This document shows, in pieces, positions 26,030 through 39,864 of a DNA stretch of 64,000 nt; the stretch's first letter is position 1; each line of letters begins with the position of its first letter. This DNA comes from Ophthalmolycus amberensis (lineage: Eukaryota; Chordata; Actinopteri; Perciformes; Zoarcidae). The translations under genes were made by a program, and so were the position numbers. Below the pieces are notes generated by a model, which was not told the DNA's origin, made no database searches, and saw only the letters and a list, made by a program, of their open reading frames with translations. The DNA is taken from contig JAFEUB010000909.1 of the NCBI GenBank assembly GCA_024529925.1, positions 2,997,501 to 3,061,500 on the forward strand, read 5' to 3'.

Positions 26030-28389
26030 CTTACTTTAGATTTTGTTTGTACACAAGATGTGCCTCGTTGCTTTGCTTTAAATAGCATTCAACTGGCTTC
26101 TTTGGTACACATGGTAGTTTGATGAAACCTTGTGTTCCTTGAACAGGGTCTTTCTTCATGTTGTTGTTCAGCAGTTGTAATTGTAAATAGTTAGAGACTC
26201 ATTCCTTTTGTCTGGTTCTTGATCTTATCGAGTTTGCTTGCATCAAATATTAACAGAGCAGCGTTTTAGAAGTTCATTATTTGTCATGTTTTCATCATAT
26301 TCTAAATAGTGGATCATTTGGTCCATGTAGATAAATAAATTAAAATAGCCTCTGTGTGCTGCACAATGTAAAATCTGTAATTAAAACATACAATGACGGA
26401 TCCAGTCATTAATCAGTAACTTAATATGCATTTTTTGTATGATTTATTAATGAGGAGTGACCAATGATCTGCTGTTTTCTGTACTAGCAAAAGTCTGAGC
26501 ACATTTTAAACCTTTTCGTCAGCTGTGAAACATCACATTCGAACACAGAGAGTGAGGTGCGCAGGCCATTGGAGAGAGCACTTTGCTTTCACTTTACTTG
26601 AGACATGAGGGGCTCAGACATGAGAGTGAGAGTAACATTACCACAGTACCAAGGGACCAGAGGATGACTTTGTTCCTGACTGTTCTGTCTTGCAGGACTA
26701 TTAAGCTTGTCATTTGTCAGCAGCACAAAGTCGCGTACACAACAACGCCTCTTGCCAACAAACAACACAAGGTTTGTTCAGGAAAAATACAAACTGCTCT
26801 GTGGTGCCCTGTTGTTAAGAAGTCTGTGTTCCCTGTCGTAAAGACAAGGTCTCCGGATCAGAGTGTTTTACTCCAGAGAAGCTAACTAATGCCTTATGGT
26901 GCTGCCCCTGGGTTGAGGGTCGCAGCCTGCCTACACCCTTGCACCCCCGGTGGGACAGCAGCACTGAGGTCAAGAGGGGCACCATGAATCACAAATCCCT
27001 GTCTGATTTGTAAACTGTCGGGACATTGATTTACACGGATGATAAGAGGAAAGCAATCCTCTGGCAGCTAGCAGGGAGATTGTGGTATGCTGAGGGAGTG
27101 TAATCACACAGCAGATTGCTCTTGAGAAGAAGGTCAAAACCCGTTCTTATTGTGATTAAAAACCTTTTTTTAAGCAGGCTGTACTGTTCCTCAACCAGCG
27201 GAGCCATAGGCAATAAAGGAAACTGTACCGTGAACTTGATCTTTGATAAACTGCACATATCCGGCTTAACTATGATCATGTCTTTAGATGGTTTGATAAG
27301 CAGCCATACCAGTTGTCTGTACGTCTAAACATGATTCATAATAATCTCCTAATTGTGTTGAACCCTTTAAAGAGTATGTTGTATGATTAGTTCACATTTT
27401 GGTCTGTACCAAAATTATGTGGACTTGTTTTAATTCATCAAAATAAGCAAAAAGTCTAAATTTTTAAATGTTACACAAACACAAGTGGTCATCCAAGAAC
27501 TTTGCCTTGGTAAAATAAAATTGGGAAAGTTATGATTTCTATCAGAAACTTTTTGATCAAAGAATAGTAAACAAGATTATGTATCCGATCCGGAATTCAA
27601 TGGCAGATTATATTTTTTTGACAATTTTTGATACTCGGTGTGGACACGTTTCGGTCCAACTCGACAACTACCCTGAGGCACCACCAGACACCTTGGGGCC
27701 TCAAAAGTCCGACTTTTATTGCATTTCAGTGGGTTTGCAAATTTCTTATGGAATATAAAGCAATAAAGTACAACATTTCAGTATTTTGAAATTTCTATGA
27801 AAGTTTATCAGAGCATCACAACATGTTACAGTATATGTCAACCACTGATTTTACTCATCGCTGTATTTGAAAATGAAGTTGTCTTTCATAAAAATAATGC
27901 TGTCAAAAAATAAATAATTTGGTAAACTATCATTTCCTGAAGATTATACACAGCAATGAGAAGAAAAAGGGCTATCCATGAAGAAGTCATGATTTGAAAA
28001 TAAAAGCAATATGAAGTAACATGCTGGTTTAGATCACGTAGCCTAGAGTCTGACTTTACACTGCAGTAAATGCAATAGCAATACAAGACAAAGCATTTTA
28101 TTTTGAGTTTTGAATTCTGTTTGTAATTTCAGTATTTTGAGTTTAAATGTAAGAATGTGAGAGATTGTAAGTGTCAGGAAAACATTATGTAACATCCCAT
28201 TAAGAATAGGAACACAGTACTATCAGTGTGGTGACCAGTTGACCCACCGGAGTTGAACTTTAAGATGTGTTTTACCAGTTTTTGACTGCTTCAATTGGTT
28301 GTCACTCACTATCTTCTAGTTTTGCTGAAAGACTGTCCGTATACACCAAGTGAGCCTGCCCTGACTTTGTATTCTCTTCTGTCTTTTAG

Positions 28390-29278
28390 TAGCCGACTGT
28401 CGACTCTTAGAGGGATTGCAGAGATATTCCTCCATCCCCACATACCTGCCGGTCAACTATCAGGTGCTCAACGCGGACTTGGCGTTCTTCCTGAAGGAAG
28501 CCAACCAGGACTTCATGAGGAACTCTAGCCTGATGTCCCGGACTGAGCCCTTCTTTATCTACCAGGCCAGAAGTTTGCCCTCAATGAACACTAGCTATGG
28601 GCCTCTCTCTGTGGAGCAGCCTGTCCCTTTAGAGCTCCTACAGAGCCCGGGGACGTTTCCTGCCTCTTCTGTTTTTACCTTCAACTGGAAGGTGCAGACC
28701 TTTATCATGAATAACAGGATTCACTTGGCCAAGCCCAAAGTCCAGGTGCTGTTTTACGTGGCAGGCAGGGACTGGGACGACTACAGCGCCATCGACAAGC
28801 TGCCCTGCGTGCACATGTTTGCTTTCCATGAAACCCAGGAGGTGCGGGGCACTTGCCAGCTGAAGGGAGGGCTGGGGCTGTGCGTGGCTGAGCTGGAGCC
28901 CATGGCCAGCTGGTTCAGCCCACCCAGTATAGTGCCAGGACGTCAGAGGAACCTGGAAGTATCTGAGGGCACACCAGTGGAGCTCTACTACATGCTGCAG
29001 TCCACAGAAGCAGGGGAGTGCCACTCAGATGAGGCCAGGAAGGACAACTTCATCCGCTCAAGCCAGGAAGGGCTGTTTGGTTCCTACACCTCCACCCCGC
29101 TGCGTAGGATCGGTGGTGTGAGGCTCTACCAGAACCCCACTCCGCCGCCCCTCGCTGAACACAGGCTTGATAACAACTTTATGGTCATGGTGCCAGCCAC
29201 ACCCATGAGACAGAGAGAAACCGTCTCTGCTTATATCACCGTGTCAGCCGACTCTCCTGTGGAGATGTTTACTCTCAG
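28390..29278 (+). CDS. tmem132: TMEM132-family protein, coding exon 2 (N-terminal domain)
   Basis: An 889-nt exon bounded by TTTTAG| and CAG|GTAAGA. It encodes residues 16-311 plus two bases of codon 312. The frame reads through signature stretches of the family: LPVNYQVLNADLAFFLKEAN, then MRNSS, SYGP, KVQVLFYVAGRDWDDY, LPCV, GLCVAELE, SWFSPP, GTPVELYY, RIG, HRLDNN and MFTLR at the end. This is the TMEM132 N-terminal domain, extracellular after signal removal. Two N-glycosylation sequons are visible (NSS at Asn60, NTS at Asn82), along with conserved cysteines likely to be paired. Members are neuronal adhesion-like proteins proposed to link the cell surface to actin. The FFLKEAN...MRNSS block and the long introns favour the B/C/D group over A and E, but I cannot assign the member. 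There are no stops or frameshifts, so the exon looks intact. Confidence 0.97.
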
Positions 29279-32200
29279 GTAAGAACGCTTTTCTTTTTGT
29301 TCTTCTGTGAAGTGTCTGGCTGCAGACTTTCTCTGTCAGTCTCAGACTCGGTGTCTATTTAATTTTTTCCTCCACTTTATTTTGTCATGCTTGTCTTCCT
29401 TAAATATTTAGGCAGTATCCACACTAAGGTTTTTTGAAATTGTATACATCCAGACTGAAACATGGCTCCCCTGCTCTCCACGATCACTCATATTGTGATT
29501 CATTATAATCACAATTTAGGTGTTCTCATTGACAAATTTCTTCATTTTCTGAAGTCAAACAACTGAATCAGACGAAATGATTATTTGATCGCAGCTCACA
29601 AACGCCACTCGTTAAACAGCAATTCCTGTGCTGCAGCACCGTGGCCCTTGATCAAATCAGTATTGATCGTGAAGTCGTCTGACAACACAAACGTAAACAC
29701 AAGCTGATGACAACAACTTCACTGTTTGATTGTCTGTATTGGAATTCCAAACGAGTGATGAGAGAGAGTTACCACATCTTCAGCTCAAGTCTACATCTGT
29801 GGAATGTCTCGTTGTTTTAGAGAAGTACTCTTAATCGTCCCCTGTATTCAGGCAGGTGTGGAGGAGAATAAGTGAATCTGTCAACAGTGAGCAGGAGCAG
29901 ATTTTTTTTACTCTTATTAAATAACAATTGTGTCCCGTCAATTGACCTTCATCACGCATTCCATATAATAAATGACAAGTCTGCACATACACACTCACAA
30001 ACCAATTCAAGGGACCAAGAAGCCACGGACATACCATTAACAAACATAACTGATAGTTGTCTTTAGACTTGTATTATGTTATGGATAAATCACCTGAATG
30101 GATATGTTTGTGTTTTTCATATTGTTCGGAGGAGGAGGAAAAAGCAGATCGACGAGTTTTGGCCCATCGATCGAAATAATAAATACCTAAACAAATATAT
30201 GAATCTGGAACTGAACATTAAACCAACCATAAATATATTTTTTGACAATGAATTACCCCTTTATCACCCTGTCATCAGTCTGAGTTTATGAAGAGCTTAA
30301 CTTGTGACATTGTTGGAATACATTATACTTATTTGCAATGGGCGATGCTGTTCTGTGGATTGCTTCTGTTGCGCGTCCCGTTAAATTGTTAAATGCCAGT
30401 CTTACAAACCATTATTGTTGGTGCATATTCCCGGGATAAGGAGGATCCGAAAGTGTGCGATTTCATTTCATAAATGGATAGTTACGCGGCGGGTTTATTT
30501 GGAAGACAGAACGCCAACCTGGTACGTTGAAGTAACAGTCGAATGATTTCCTTTCCACCCTGTCAGCCAGGCTTGTATCGTGGACAAAGAGCTGATAGTG
30601 TTATGTATTCGAAAGATAACTTTTGTGAAGGGTTTGAAAACAGGTCGAATGTGACATGAATACCACTTGTCAGCTTTGCTGTAAAAATCAGCGGCGGGGA
30701 GGTTTTAGTCCCTATTTTCTAACCCTATCGCCAGAATAATGTGTTGAAGGTTTTTCCACAGAATGGAGAATAACTTTATATTACATGCACACAAATATTT
30801 TCAGCAAAAGTTGCCCTCATTATGTGTATGAAGCCTCTACGTAAAATGATGATGTACGACCTTGCGTGACTGATGACTGCGCAGCTATCGGACATTATCG
30901 GAGCCCAGTTACACCGATAAGGATCATTTGGAAAATGTCATATCAGCACAGATTAATCGGTTGACCTCTACCCCCAAGTTAGTTTTTTATGGGTTTAGTA
31001 AATAAAATTAAAAAAAGTTAACTCCATAGTAACTATTCTAGGAGTTACGTTGTTTTTATCTTCTCAGGTAACCAAGCATTTCTTACACAGTGAAAGAGCA
31101 GAGCTATCTCGAGGAAATAGCTTGATTCATTGAAGCTGTTGAGGTACTAATTACAGTGAACAGAAGAGACAAAATGATTGAGATAATTAACATGCAATGC
31201 AAATGAGGATGTCATTAATTAAAATGCACGTCCATTAGTGTAATGACTGAAGCCGGTATTAATCACACTGGTTTGGAACATTTATAAACCTTCCGAGAAG
31301 CTGCAACAAGGGGTCAAGCCAATTTGTCAACCTGTGTTAATGAAAACATGCCGTATGCTGAATAAGAGTGTTTTCTGCTTAGGCAAGGTGAAAAGCACAG
31401 AGGCAATTTCAAAATGAAACTTATTGTTCATTAAAAAGAAAAGCTGTTCCACAGTCCTTTTCCTCTTCCAGTTGTTAAGAAACATAGATACTCAGAAAAG
31501 ATACACAGAGTTTTCTTATGCTCACAATTGGAGCTGAGGTGAAGTTTGAACAAGTTGAATAAATTCTCCAGACGTATGTCCTTCTTGTGTTTCATTGAAT
31601 TACCAAATAGTTCTTTTTTTCTGAAGCGATAAGGCGTTGGAAACTTTCTTTCCCCATATTCTAAATTGAGAAACTCTCCTTTCATCAGTCAAATGAGCTG
31701 GCCAGGCTGGCCGCAGAGGCAACGCCTGTGGTGTTTTTATTTGGCAGCGTAGCGCATGGCGGGCGCAGGTTGGCCATCTGAGAGCGGCAGATATGGAAAG
31801 GCCTCTGTGTGGTCCTAGGTGATAAGACCGTCCTCGTACATGCATTTGTTAGGACGCGTAATCACCAGAGCGAGAAGACTTTGATCTCTATATTCACAAC
31901 ATCATTATCATCTGTGTGCTGCACACTTCTGTGTTAGCCATTGTTGGCTGTGTAGCCCTGAATGCAGAATGAGCTTATGATGCTGTACAAATCTGTCAAA
32001 CAGACCTTCTGCCACTTCAGTTTTACATGTTTATTGGATGCCCGGTTTCATACAGTTAATAACAACATCCAAGTCCGTCATACTTCATTCAGCGTGTGCA
32101 TAAACAACACGTCGGTATTGAAATGCTCACTATCTTTTCTACACATGACGGAAAAAGGGTAAAGTCAAAAGAAAATGAAAATGGCCACTGAGCCCTTTAG

Positions 32201-33411
32201 TAATTATTTCCTCTTCTCCAATCAAGATTTCACCTTCGTCTTATCCATTATGCTGAAAGGCTCATGCTGTGATAGATGTAATGCAATGAAAGCTAATTTC
32301 ACATATTTTTAATAGCCAATCATCCGGCCAATTTATTGCTTTGTGGACTCACAGCATGGTATGCCTTTCTGGGGTATTTCAGTCTTGACATGCTACTTTA
32401 AATTTGATGGGCTCTGATTTGATATGACCTCCTCTGTGTTAATAGGCCGTGTCACTCAGAAATGGAACTTGTTTTACTGTACTTCACTTTGCTCGGATTT
32501 AGAGGGACTTTGATTCGGAGCATCAAATAGTTGCTGCTTTTAGTGACTATCATGAGTCCTCCTGACGTATGAGTATATATATATTTCCTGTGTCCTCTCC
32601 CTTTGACAAGCCATTGTCCAATGAAGAAAAACTATTTGATTCGGATGTGAATTTAAAGAGAAAACAGCCTGAATATCAATATAAAAAGACTGGTGTTTGT
32701 TGTTAATAATGTTTATTTTTACATTTGTTAAAGATAAACTACCATCATCTGCATGGCACTAATGCCAAGGTGGCATTAAGGTACTTAAGGAGTGTGCATA
32801 AGTATTACAGTGTTCACCAAATGCTCATGAGAGGATCTTATTTTAAATTGATGATTCAAGCTATACTTCTCATTTTAGTACGTTTTCAGTTGCTCATAAA
32901 ATCATCATGACTATTCATTTAGCCAAAATGTTCCCATTGAGATACATAATCTCTTCTTCAGGAAGCAGAGGTTGGCAGCATTGCCTGAAACAAACACAAC
33001 CTATATTAACATCATAAAATATGTACATAGTTTTATGAAATAAAGCATATTGTTTCCACAAAAAGAGCAGAGATGATATTTCACACAGCAAAAGTCATGT
33101 GGCATCGTTAAGGCCGTCATTTACTAACTTAATTGGTGACGAGACCAGACGTGTCAGGATCTATAGGTGACGTTGTATTTGTTTATATAATACAGAAAAC
33201 AGGTTTTTAGAGAAATGTAGCCAAAATGTAGTTTTATTTTATTCAAAAATAATGAGGAATTTTTAATCAACAAGTTGTTCACACAGATCATTACAGTATC
33301 TGTAAAATGTTCACTGATGATTGATTGTTTAGGCCTGTAGTACTTCAGTAGTACTTTAGTTTAGGTTAGAGAAGGAAATGTTGTTAATGTTGATTTAAAA
33401 CCACAATTTAG

Positions 33412-33535
33412 TTACAGGCAAGGCAAGCTTATTTTTATAGCACATTTCAACAACGAGGCAATTAAAAGTGCTTCACATAAAACCGTTAAAAACATCAAAA
33501 CATAAGGCAAAATAAGTTAATTACATCAATATATT
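33412..33535 (+). repeat. Interspersed repeat of the GGCAAGGCAAGTTTATTT family
   Basis: It contains CAGGCAAGGCAAGCTTATTT, TTATAGCACATTTCAACAAC and AAAAGTGCTTCACATAAAAC. This is the well-known vertebrate, especially fish, short repeat whose ends resemble LINE tails. It is slightly diverged. Confidence 0.75.
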
Positions 33536-36500
33536 TCATGACGTTTTCTGCAAGTTTACACATCCTGCAGTCATTTTAAGGTGATAAACGTCTTGTGAAA
33601 AATACAGGGAATTATAATACATAACATCTTATGTTGGTTTTTAAATGTCTTGTCAATGTCAAAGGATATCATCAAATATAAATGGCCGTGAACAAAGCTG
33701 GATTAGACAGGATTAACTCTTTGGCAGCAGTGTATTCCTTTGCTGTATTCCTTCTTTGATATCTCCCTGCTTTATTGTATTGAATGAGAAACAGTATCAC
33801 ATCATAGTCTACAGAAGAGCTGTTTCATCATGAGCAGGAGTCACTCCTTCAGAGGCATTTCTGCACACCAGCAGATTCTGCACTGTTGCAGGGGAGTCGA
33901 ATAAAGGAAAGGACATTAAAAAGGCACTTACAACTATAATGCCATTGCATTTAGTGTAAAAGTAATCTACAAGCTCATTATCATAATATGTTTTCTGGTA
34001 TCACTGCGTGAGATTTAGATTGTTATATGTCATTGATAATTCATGATTATCACTCAGATGGTTCATATGCAAATGAAATGCAGTGAAGGAAATTATTTTA
34101 AAGGATTTTTTTATTCCTTCTGCAGTCTCTAGGGGTATAAAGAAGAAAAAAAGAAACAGAGCACAAAAGGAAATGGCTCTATTTTCTGTCTTGGTGCAGT
34201 GCTGCCATACAGCATGAGTCACTGTACAGTGAGGGTCATTACATGCATTGTCCTCCCTGGCCGGGCTCAGCCATAATTTTAACAATCGATTAGTCGATTT
34301 AAGTAACACAACATTTCACTACAGCAGACGGCCTCCAGAGCATATTGTATTTATAACCTCTTTGTATATTACCTACCAGACAAAAAGCTCACCAACTGCT
34401 TTAGCGAAGTAGAAGGAGCACTCAGACGCTACTGATGATAGGTTAGAGACTGTATAAAAATGATTGGGGTGGGGAGAGGGGCTGAATTTAATGTTCCAAT
34501 TCTTTAAAAAAGTAAGGCCCTCCCCAGCTTCATTACAAGAGCACCCACCCAATATGACAAAATCTGTCCAGCAGAACCAGACATGTCGTCTTTTTTTATT
34601 CACACATGTCCTTTTCAAAACCTGTTGCCTACATTACCCACAATGCAATGCGAACGCTGACAGTTCAGTTCAGAGATTCAGGTGTGCTATGCGGGTAGAG
34701 GCTAATGTATCCTCAAGCAAAGTTGAGGAGCGGGCTGCGGCGGCTCGGTTACCTCACTTTCCTCTCACTTCACACAGATTTTTTTTTTCATTTCCCATCT
34801 TGTTGTCTTCAGCACCAGCCAACACTGATTCAAGTGACATCACTTGAGACAATTTATCAGATTTTGCACCGGGCTATGTCAACAAAGCAAGGAGAAGCCA
34901 GTATAACAACACACACAGAGGGAGAGCGACTTCATTCTCTGCTCAGGTAGACATTACTCCACTACATCTTTAGCAAGTATAGTTGTTTGCTGCTACATTT
35001 ATTCTCTGAATGCTGTGCATTGCAACTTTAAATCCTCCCCATGACTAAGAGAAACACTTATCCCCTGAATATGTCAAAATAATACCACAGTATTGAGACC
35101 ACAGTATTGAGACTTGTTTCACCATTGATAACTAAAAAAGGCATCGAAAAATTTGGATTGTAGATGGTGTGTAGATAATAAATACAATATTTGCCACATA
35201 GGCACCATTACACACATCAGTACTGAAATAGAGAAAATTACCAAATTGATGGCAAAAATTACAAGATCGTAAATATTTCAGCCAGTTTGAAGAAAGAGTT
35301 ACTAATAAATAAATGCTTTTTTACTTCCACTATATTAATGAACTGGGCAGAGAAGCATTTTTGGTGCTGCATGGCAATGCAATACTTTTTCTTCACCCCC
35401 CCCCCCCCCTCCAAATTACAAACATTTTTAGATCAAAATATGTTGCGTATAATGTATGAAGTCAGTCAGTCTGTAACATCAAAAACGATTGAACCGTTAA
35501 CAGCCATGGCCACCATGTTTTAATTAATTTCACTGATTAGAACAAGTTCACCATGTAGGACGCTGAAATATATTACATTTCTGTGACACCCCACTGTTCT
35601 GATTTCTGTTGTGGCGAATGAAAAATGAATTATTTTTTACTAAAAACTGTAAAGATGCACTTGCACTCCATTCTCTCAGAAGGAAGGTTGAAATGTAACA
35701 TTCATTTGGGATGCAAAAAAGATAAAAGACCGACTCATGCTCTCCGGCAAATGTCAGACTTTCCCCCCTCAGCTCCTGGAAAGTGCATTTGAGAGTCAGT
35801 GACCTTACATTGAGGTCTAGATCTTACAAGTGTTTGAAAAAAAAAAAAATAGTTGTTTGATCTTGCTGCCTTGGTCGTTATTTGCCTTGCCCTTAATTAA
35901 AAGGCTCTGAAATAGGAAAGATTTGGGCTAAAATTGGTTGCAAGGACTGTAAATGAATGCATTGTGTGTTCAGTGCGAAGATAATATCTGTTGTTGCTGT
36001 GGTTGTACTTTCATCTACGTTTTGTATGTGGTAAAAGGATGGAAGCTGAGCTAATATGCTTGAACGTATCCTTTGTGTGTGTGAAGCAGATGCACGGCAG
36101 ATGCAGGTGTGTTGTGTGCACACGTACGTGACCGTTTGTGTGTTTCAGCTGACGTGTTTGCCAACCAGATACACACTGCTGCTCTTCTGCGTGCAGCTTG
36201 TTTAATCGTTCGCCTCCCTTGGAGAACACTCCTCCAAACATTTGTTTGCAAGCAAATTTCAACCTTTTGCGATCACATCGTGTATGCATGTGTGTCTGTG
36301 TACGTATGGGAGTATTTGTGCACGTCTTTGTGTGTGTACAGAAGTGTTTGTGGTTGTTTACTGACACGTCTGAGCGCCGTGCCACGCTTGCACTGTGAAT
36401 ACTAAAAGTATTGTATCAGCGACTGTGATGGAATCAATTTGCCTCGTTTTTACAAGGCAGTGCTTCAGTGAACAAATTATCTACCATTACGCTTCATTAT

Positions 36501-36720
36501 GTGTACTGATGGACAACAGTGACTAATGTATGCAAGAGGCAGGGGCCTAAAATATCAGCAGGGGCGGGATAGAATCGAATAGAAGAGAAGAAAAGCGTTA
36601 AAAAACTTCTTATTTGGGATACAAGTCGTACTTCCGTAGTACCTTATACACTTTAAAGTCATAGATTTTACATTTTTTTCTTGATAATTGACTCAAATGA
36701 TTGACTGAAACAGGCCATTG

Positions 36721-36816
36721 AAATTTTTGCAGATTAATTTGCGATCAAGAATTTGCTAATTGTTTTAATTGGTTAATGATTCTTTTATTAATCAACTAAT
36801 CATTTCAGCTCAAGAA
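36721..36816 (+). repeat. Fragment of a repeat of the TTAATCAACTAATCATTTCAG type
   Basis: The end TATTAATCAACTAATCATTT followed by CAGCTC matches the common fish word for the end of a small DNA-transposon-like repeat. Its partner end is not clear. Confidence 0.5.
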
Positions 36817-38395
36817 AGAATTCCCCAGACTGTCCTCCCTCTTATCAACCACGGTGGCTTACGTTGGCAATATCTCAAGTGAAGTACAAGTACATTTAGT
36901 TTGTACTTGAAGCGCAGTCCGTGAGTAAATTAACTTAGTTACAGCTGACCACTACTAGCTTGAGACAAAAGTCCCAGTAAAACTAATAATTCATGGAAAT
37001 AAATGAATAACTGCTCATGTTGATAAATGGTTAGCAACATAAATGGTGGCTTATTATAAGACATAAGACCACAACGCACAGATGAACTCAGTGGTCACAC
37101 ACACCAATTCATTATAGTGCAATCTCATTTGTAAGCCATCATCGCTAGCTATAAACAGCCTCTGAATCAGCAACTACTGGGGTGCTTCTGCAGGGGGGGA
37201 ATATGTGATGAAAGACGAAGAAAATGCCTTGTCATTTATTGGCAGGCATTGAAGCCATTTTGCTAAAAAAAGTGGGGGGAAAAGAAGCACTCCGGGGACG
37301 AGATATAGATGGTTAAGACTAAACGTATCTGAGAAAGCAGCTTCAAATGTGCATTAAATAAATCTTGTCAGATGTCTCCCAGTCATAATGAATAATTTCT
37401 CTGTAGTTTGTTTATATTTAGTTGGTGAGAGTTTGCAGTGTGATTTGGCAACCTGCAGCAGATTGCTTGTGCATTTCCAAAACAAACTGTCTTCTTTTCT
37501 GTTAAAGGTGGCCAATAGTGTCAACAGCAGAGACTTTCCTGGATGCGATAATATACATTACTTTAATAAAGAAAGAAACAAAAAAAAACAGCAACAACGG
37601 CGCACAGCACTGGGATGTTCAGGAGCTATTTTGTTTCCACGTAGTGAGGAGTCCCCTCACGTTTTCATTAAGGCAGCACGACGGGAGCCACAAGGTGTCA
37701 AACATCAACGTCCCTTATGCTGAGCTTGCCTATTTAAATTTGTTACATTATGTTTGTTACATTTTCATAAGCTGCTAGAGTGTGTGGCCTTGCCAGCGGG
37801 CTACTGAGATCCTGTTAACAAACGTTGCTGCCAAAAATCTGGATGCACGGAGAGGTGGAAACAGTGTAATAGAACAGGGCAGAGTGGTGCACAGCTCCCA
37901 CATCTAGCCCCCATCGTTCCCACACAGATCCACGGGGGGTCCCATCATCCGCCTCGGCTCCTTCTAGTCTCTCTCTTAGTGGAAATACAGTGTTGCACAT
38001 CCAGGAATAGCTTTCATATACAGTAGAATTAGACAGCAATACGGATATACTGATGGTATGGCTTTCTCGTTACATAGGGGGATGTTTGTCCTTTGCAACC
38101 TGATGCATATGTATGGCGTTATATTTGTGTCTCAATTATGAAAAATGTTCCGTGCAGAAAAAGAATGTACTTCTTATTTTAGAATTATTGAACATCACAT
38201 GATTCAGATTTTGACATTACAGTCAACAGTGCAAAATAAAACATGTAAAGAAGTATTAAATATGTGACAATATAAAGATAGTAGGAGAATATGTTTTTTT
38301 TAGGGTAAACAGGGATTACTGGATCATATTCGAACACCTCGAAGCTCTTAGCATGCTCCCCTCAGAAACCAGCAGGCGATCTCCTCTGCCACATT

Positions 38396-38503
38396 TGTGC
38401 ATATACCAGCTAATGTGTGCATATAACAGCTAATATGTGCATATAACAGCTAATATGTGCACATCACAGCTAATGTATGCACATAACAGCTAATGTGCAT
38501 ATT
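38396..38503 (+). repeat. Minisatellite, 20-bp unit, five copies
   Basis: The unit TGTGCATATAACAGCTAATA, with small variants, is repeated at 38396, 38416, 38436, 38456 and 38476, followed by a partial sixth copy. Copies two and three are identical, which suggests recent expansion. Confidence 0.95.
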
Positions 38504-39864
38504 CCAATGGTCCACATGTGGGAGTTGCCATTGATATCTTATACTGCAGTGGGCGCTGTGGACAAATTTACCACAATCACACAGTATTGCCCCTGCAGAA
38601 GAAGTGAGTAAATCGGTACTTTGTTAGAAAACAAAAAATAAAATTTGAAATGAATTGACTGGGATGTGGTTACATTTCTCCTAATGTAAAGCTTAGCAAA
38701 CTAACTGAGTAAACAGATCAAACATCAAGGCAAAAATATGGTCCCGCTCTCAACGTTATAAATGCAGCAGTAATTATGTCTTTGAAGAATGACTGAATTT
38801 AATTACAATAACTCACTCTGTTATTCGGCACTAACTAATAGGTCAGCTTATTCAGTCCCCAGTCTTTCACTTACACTTTCGTTTGACCCTTTTATTTCCT
38901 TCTAAGCATAAACATGATCAAAGCGTTTCTCTTTTTAATTAATTACAGTCGCTAAGCTAGACCCTGTGCTTCATGTTTAATTTAGAATCAGTATTGTGAG
39001 GATTCTTCCCCGCTTGTATTCATAGTTGTCCATCTCAAAGTCCTGATTTAAATGTTGATATAGTCTTTTGTATAGCATTGCCATTCATCATTAAAGAGGA
39101 GAATCCTTGAACAAATCAATACATTATAGACATTAGATACAGACATTAGATTAGATACAGTATAGTTTATTACACTCATCAATGGCGATGTATATTACAT
39201 AACACAATCTACGACAAAGCAGAGAGGTTTATTTGATTTTATAAAATGTGCTAAAAGAACCATCAATCTATCACCCTCATGATACAACTATAGACACGCA
39301 GACTACACTTAAACCTCAACTCCCTGGCTCACTTTGATTGTATCGTCCATTCGGCCTTGATTGATGCTCAGCTTATTAGCAGTTTGGAAGTACAGAGATA
39401 TGATTCAATGCCGTTTATCGGAGGGAACACAATAAGACAAAATTGAATGGTTTCCTTATCCATTTTCATGGACTTTAATGTGCCTTTAAAACTCTGAAAT
39501 TGGCACTGTAACGGCTTGTAGTATATCATCCCTGACACTTGTAGCAACTTGTTCACTGACAGAGGCTAATTATCTCAGTTAGCTGCATTATTGCTGTTAT
39601 GGGGAGTAAATATAAAGTAGGAGTCAGCGGTTAGAAAGATGGTGATTCTCAAGGGCTCTCTCACTACTGCATCCTTCTGGCATCCACACAAGAATAGAAA
39701 TAACAGGATTATCTTTCCACCACATACAAGTGCAGTCAAATTCATCAGATGCTTAGTAGATTCAATTTAGAGGACATTTTTTCTATGTGTATGTTTTTCT
39801 TTCTACTTCTTTTTACTTCATCTCCAAGTACATCAAATGACAGTCTGGTTTGCCATTTTGGAAA

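Larger units (their letters stand above)
4768..28389 (+). other. Intron 1 of the TMEM132-family gene (about 23.6 kb)
   Basis: It begins GTAAGC and ends with a pyrimidine-rich tract before TTTTAG at 28389; a branch-point-like CTGAC lies near 28362. The intron is AT-rich and carries no open frame that I recognise as a host gene. Supported contents are the repeats and transposon remnants listed separately: a fish repeat at 8406-8870, the nested hAT-like insertion at 13184-13953, a LINE remnant near 14.3-14.6 kb, a double hairpin at 14720-14788, CA repeats near 22.5 and 26.0 kb, and a broken hAT element at 24967-25247. Short low-complexity tracts include TG at 7776-7791 and a TATCG-rich patch at 19700-19755. 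Other stretches (for example 5000-8300, 9000-11300, 14800-22400, 26100-28300) show nothing I can name. Confidence 0.85.

Noticed and set aside
25898..26122. Frames encoding runs of Thr-His or Cys-Val
   Set aside because: They are only the translation of a CA microsatellite. The same applies near 22.5, 45.2, 49.1, 51.5 and 55.7 kb.
28416..28418. Start of translation inside exon 2
   Set aside because: The codon is TTG, not ATG, and the family frame continues upstream to a proper acceptor at 28389/28390, so this is not a start.
28638..29024. 128-codon minus-strand open frame
   Set aside because: It lies opposite exon 2 and is a shadow of the conserved plus-strand TMEM132 frame.
34464..34847. 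127-codon plus-strand frame
   Set aside because: The sequence has repeat-like words (TACATTACCCACAATGCAAT) and no recognisable domain. It is probably an old repeat rather than a gene.
38396..38503. CRISPR-like regular repeats
   Set aside because: The units are directly adjacent with no spacers, so it is a minisatellite in a vertebrate intron.
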